Virus record (IMG/VR): IMGVR_UViG_3300030380_004024
Coordinates: 1-22,611 of that record
Source of the DNA: a virus
DNA: 22,611 bases
Strand: one strand, 5' to 3'
Numbering within the stretch: the stretch's first letter is position 1; every line of letters begins with the position of its first letter. The position numbers were made by a program, and so were the translations under genes. The notes beneath the pieces are model-generated. The model saw only the letters and a program-made list of their open reading frames with translations, was not told where the DNA came from and did no database searches. Positions 21,185 to 22,611 of the stretch are shown one piece after another.

Positions 21185-21610
21185 TTAAGCAGCAGCGAAT
21201 ACCTCTACATCACAGGTAGCTGTATCTGCTTGGATAGCAACTGAGTCAATATTTGCAAGTGACACTGAGGCCCCACCTGCGGCATTTGCATCCATAGACT
21301 GATTATTCAAGATAAAGCTGTCACCAGCTTCAAGCTTTACAAAATACTCTTCGTTGTTTCCTCTAACACGTACAGTAACGAAGTTGCTGCTGTCAAGATT
21401 GGTGAGTCTCAAGTAGTCGAGAGTACCGTCTTTGATGGTACCAGCTGCTACAGCAGAATCGAAAAGCAACACGGTCTGTTCTGCAGAGTGAAGGCAGCTC
21501 ACAATCCTGTGATCAATCTGAGTTACCGTCTCTGTATGTGTGTTTGTAGACCCACGAGAAGCACCATTGAGTGACACTGCTTCTGTTATAGTTACCGTAA
21601 GTGTTGCCAT
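21185..21610 (-). CDS. Small beta-rich virion protein related in layout to the tandem array
   Basis: A 141-residue protein that starts MATLTVTITEAVSLNGASRG and contains LDYLRLTNLDSSNFVTVRVR, EYFVKLEAGDSFIL and a C-terminal strand CDVEVFAAA. The sequence 'MAT..' start, a '.YLRLTNLDSSNFVTV' strand in place of 'KIYIKN.S...F', a '..L.AGDSF.L' segment in place of 'GRLY.GDW.F.P' and similar length suggest a distant relation to the array at 6590-8245. It has a promoter box 4 nt upstream of the ATG, predicting a leaderless transcript. The virion role is an inference. Confidence 0.72.
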   Translation of the reverse strand: MATLTVTITEAVSLNGASRGSTNTHTETVTQIDHRIVSCLHSAEQTVLLFDSAVAAGTIKDGTLDYLRLTNLDSSNFVTVRVRGNNEEYFVKLEAGDSFILNNQSMDANAAGGASVSLANIDSVAIQADTATCDVEVFAAA

Positions 21611-21614
21611 AAGG

Positions 21615-21622
21615 CAAATATA
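21615..21622 (-). promoter_or_regulatory. Bacteroidota-type -7 promoter box, 4 nt before an ATG
   Basis: TATATTTG, then CCTT, then the ATG at 21610 on the minus strand. The same TATATTTG-CCTT-ATG string occurs before the gene starting at 22100. Confidence 0.76.
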
Positions 21623-21623
21623 C

Positions 21624-22100
21624 TTACTTATTTTTAATCACCCTGACTCTGCCGCCTCTTCTATAAAGCCCAGCTGTCTTCGCTGCACCCCTCAGCAGTC
21701 CCGCTTTGACAAACCCAAGGTCTTTTGCTGTTATGATGCTATCCAAAAGTTGCTTTGTGTCTAGGTCGTAATTCTCTCTGAGTCCAGAAATGACATCCTT
21801 GATCTCCCCAAGATTGCCCATGACGTTACCTATTCCCCCTGACACGTCCCCTTTCTCTTCTGGTGCCACTGATTTAACTAGGTTTAAAAGACTCTGCATC
21901 TCATCATCACTCATCCCCTGAAGCTTTTCATAGTCAAGCCCTTCAAGCTGAGGAAGTATGGATAGCGGCCTACCTGTAATTTCTTGAGCTCGCTTGATAA
22001 AATCTTCTTTTGGATTGGGGCTGGTAGGATCACCCATAGAGCCACCCTCTTCGAACTTTCTTACCCTAAATCCAGGTGCTACTTTTCTCATGTTACGCAT
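21624..22100 (-). CDS. Hypothetical protein (158 aa) with basic termini
   Basis: Starts MRNMRKVAPGFRVRKFEEGG, whose 'KFEEGGSMGD' recalls the 'GGK..K.GG' element of small basic phage proteins. The middle is helical and acidic (EDFIKRAQEITGRPLSILPQ, DDEMQSLLNLVKSVAP, LDTKQLLDSIITAKDLGFVK). It ends LYRRGGRVRVIKNK. An acidic helical core between basic ends suggests a structural or scaffold-like role, but no family is recognised. The box 4 nt before the ATG suggests a leaderless transcript. Confidence 0.68.
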   Translation of the reverse strand: MRNMRKVAPGFRVRKFEEGGSMGDPTSPNPKEDFIKRAQEITGRPLSILPQLEGLDYEKLQGMSDDEMQSLLNLVKSVAPEEKGDVSGGIGNVMGNLGEIKDVISGLRENYDLDTKQLLDSIITAKDLGFVKAGLLRGAAKTAGLYRRGGRVRVIKNK

Positions 22101-22104
22101 AAGG

Positions 22105-22112
22105 CAAATATA
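22105..22112 (-). promoter_or_regulatory. Bacteroidota-type -7 promoter box, 4 nt before an ATG
   Basis: TATATTTG, then CCTT, then the ATG at 22100 on the minus strand; the first promoter of the structural region in this window. Confidence 0.76.
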
Positions 22113-22611
22113 AAAGATTAAGATTTACCAGGATCTCGCTTCTTTACCTTCATGGTACAACTATCCTTGCGTTATAAACAGAAAAGATTCACTGTGTAAA
22201 CACAAAAACAAGCTGTTTCTGTCTTAACAAAGTGTCAATCGCTTCGATATCGTAAAGGTATAAACAAATTTCTGAAAAGTCAACCCTAAAGAGTCACTTT
22301 AAACAAAGCATGGTAACTCATTGCAAGCCAGTATGTTGCATGTTGTTGCCTGAAGAGCAGTTTTTTGATCTGTGATCAAGAAAAGCTCGAAAAAAGTGGT
22401 GAGTAATACATAGGGTGGGGATTATATGTACCGCTAAGCGGTGCCTTCGGCGACCCTAAATGACTATCACACCGCAAATTTGCTATGCACGCACAGCATT
22501 GCGCCAAACTTTCAGCTTTTTGTAACTGACTGACGCACAGACACTTGTAGCTATTTTGTGAATCGTTGGTTGAGGTAACGTTGTGCAACGTGTTGTAAGT
22601 CAAGGAGGAAC
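22113..22611. other. Stretch of about 500 bases without a convincing gene
   Basis: No frame here has phage-like protein content. The right part (from about 22400) has a denser set of inverted repeats than the coding part. Perfect palindromes are TTGATC-TGT-GATCAA (22365-22379), GCAAATTTGC (22474-22483) and ACGTTG-TG-CAACGT (22578-22591). It may be a regulatory or replication region, a terminal region, or the edge of a different sequence block. Its role is not determined by the sequence. Confidence 0.6.
22411..22458. repeat. Branched inverted repeat (two hairpins closed by an outer stem)
   Basis: TAGGGT (22411-22416) pairs with ACCCTA (22453-22458), and inside lie two side-by-side hairpins, ACCGC-TAA-GCGGT (22430-22442) and GCC-TTC-GGC (22443-22451). 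The layout resembles a three-way junction that could form in RNA or single-stranded DNA. No known family is recognised. Confidence 0.6.

Noticed and set aside
22118-22153. 11-residue frame MKVKKRDPGKS upstream of the 158-residue gene
   Set aside because: It resembles the MRVKKRD start of the 75-residue gene, but is too short and has no promoter; may be chance.
22376-22603. 75-residue minus-strand ORF at the right edge
   Set aside because: Cys/Ser/His-rich content over several palindromes, no promoter box and no resemblance to neighbours; probably not coding.
22602-22608. AAGGAGG, a Shine-Dalgarno-like string on the plus strand
   Set aside because: Bacteroidota rarely use such sites, no other gene here has one, and the window ends before any start codon.
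1-22611. CRISPR array, insertion sequence or transposase
   Set aside because: No regularly spaced repeats, no transposase motif and no terminal inverted repeats with target duplication were seen.

Overview
The window is a late/structural segment of a tailed double-stranded DNA phage (Caudoviricetes, most likely podovirus-like) of a Bacteroidota host, probably a marine flavobacterium-type host. The phage call rests on a recognisable set: large terminase, portal, scaffold, HK97-type major capsid protein, connectors, the start of a large tail protein, an M15 endolysin, a lectin-like tail spike, a phage GroES and an HNH nuclease. The host call rests on eight perfect TATATTTG boxes (matching the Bacteroidota -7 consensus TAnnTTTG) just upstream of genes on the minus strand, and on AT-rich start contexts without Shine-Dalgarno sequences. 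The portal and capsid sequences, the TerL-portal-capsid-connector order and the tail protein start remind me of crAss-like and related flavobacterial podoviruses; this comes from memory of the families and was not searched.

All genes but one are on the minus strand, so the transcription order runs from high to low coordinates. From 22.1 to 18.6 kb: an unknown gene, a small virion-type beta protein, an unknown gene, an M15 peptidase (endolysin), a lectin/arabinofuranosidase-like spike protein and two small genes. At 18.2-18.6 kb is the single plus-strand gene, a likely winged-helix protein. From 18.2 to 14.8 kb is a dense, overlapping operon of small phage genes (including 50-, 47- and 54-residue ones), GroES, HNH, a tRNA-like element, an HExxH peptidase, a tiny lipoprotein and tRNA-Arg(UCU). 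From 14.7 to 9.6 kb are terminase, portal and two small virion-type genes. From 9.5 to 8.3 kb are five very basic mini-proteins. From 8.2 to 3.2 kb are four tandem paralogous beta proteins, another small virion protein, the scaffold, the capsid protein and a small capsid-associated gene. From 3.1 kb to the left edge are a 287-residue protein, two connectors and a truncated tail protein.

The genes would work together as follows: terminase packages DNA through the portal into a shell built by scaffold and capsid protein and decorated by the small beta proteins; connectors and the tail protein close the head and carry the tail; the spike binds host glycans and the M15 peptidase cuts peptidoglycan. 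GroES may assist capsid folding. Transcription is cut into units by back-to-back terminator/promoter pairs near 2.2 and 3.2 kb. Four promoter boxes lie exactly 4 nt before an ATG, which predicts leaderless mRNAs, while four others leave a 17-28 nt spacer. The last ~450 bases (22.15-22.61 kb) hold no convincing gene but several inverted repeats.
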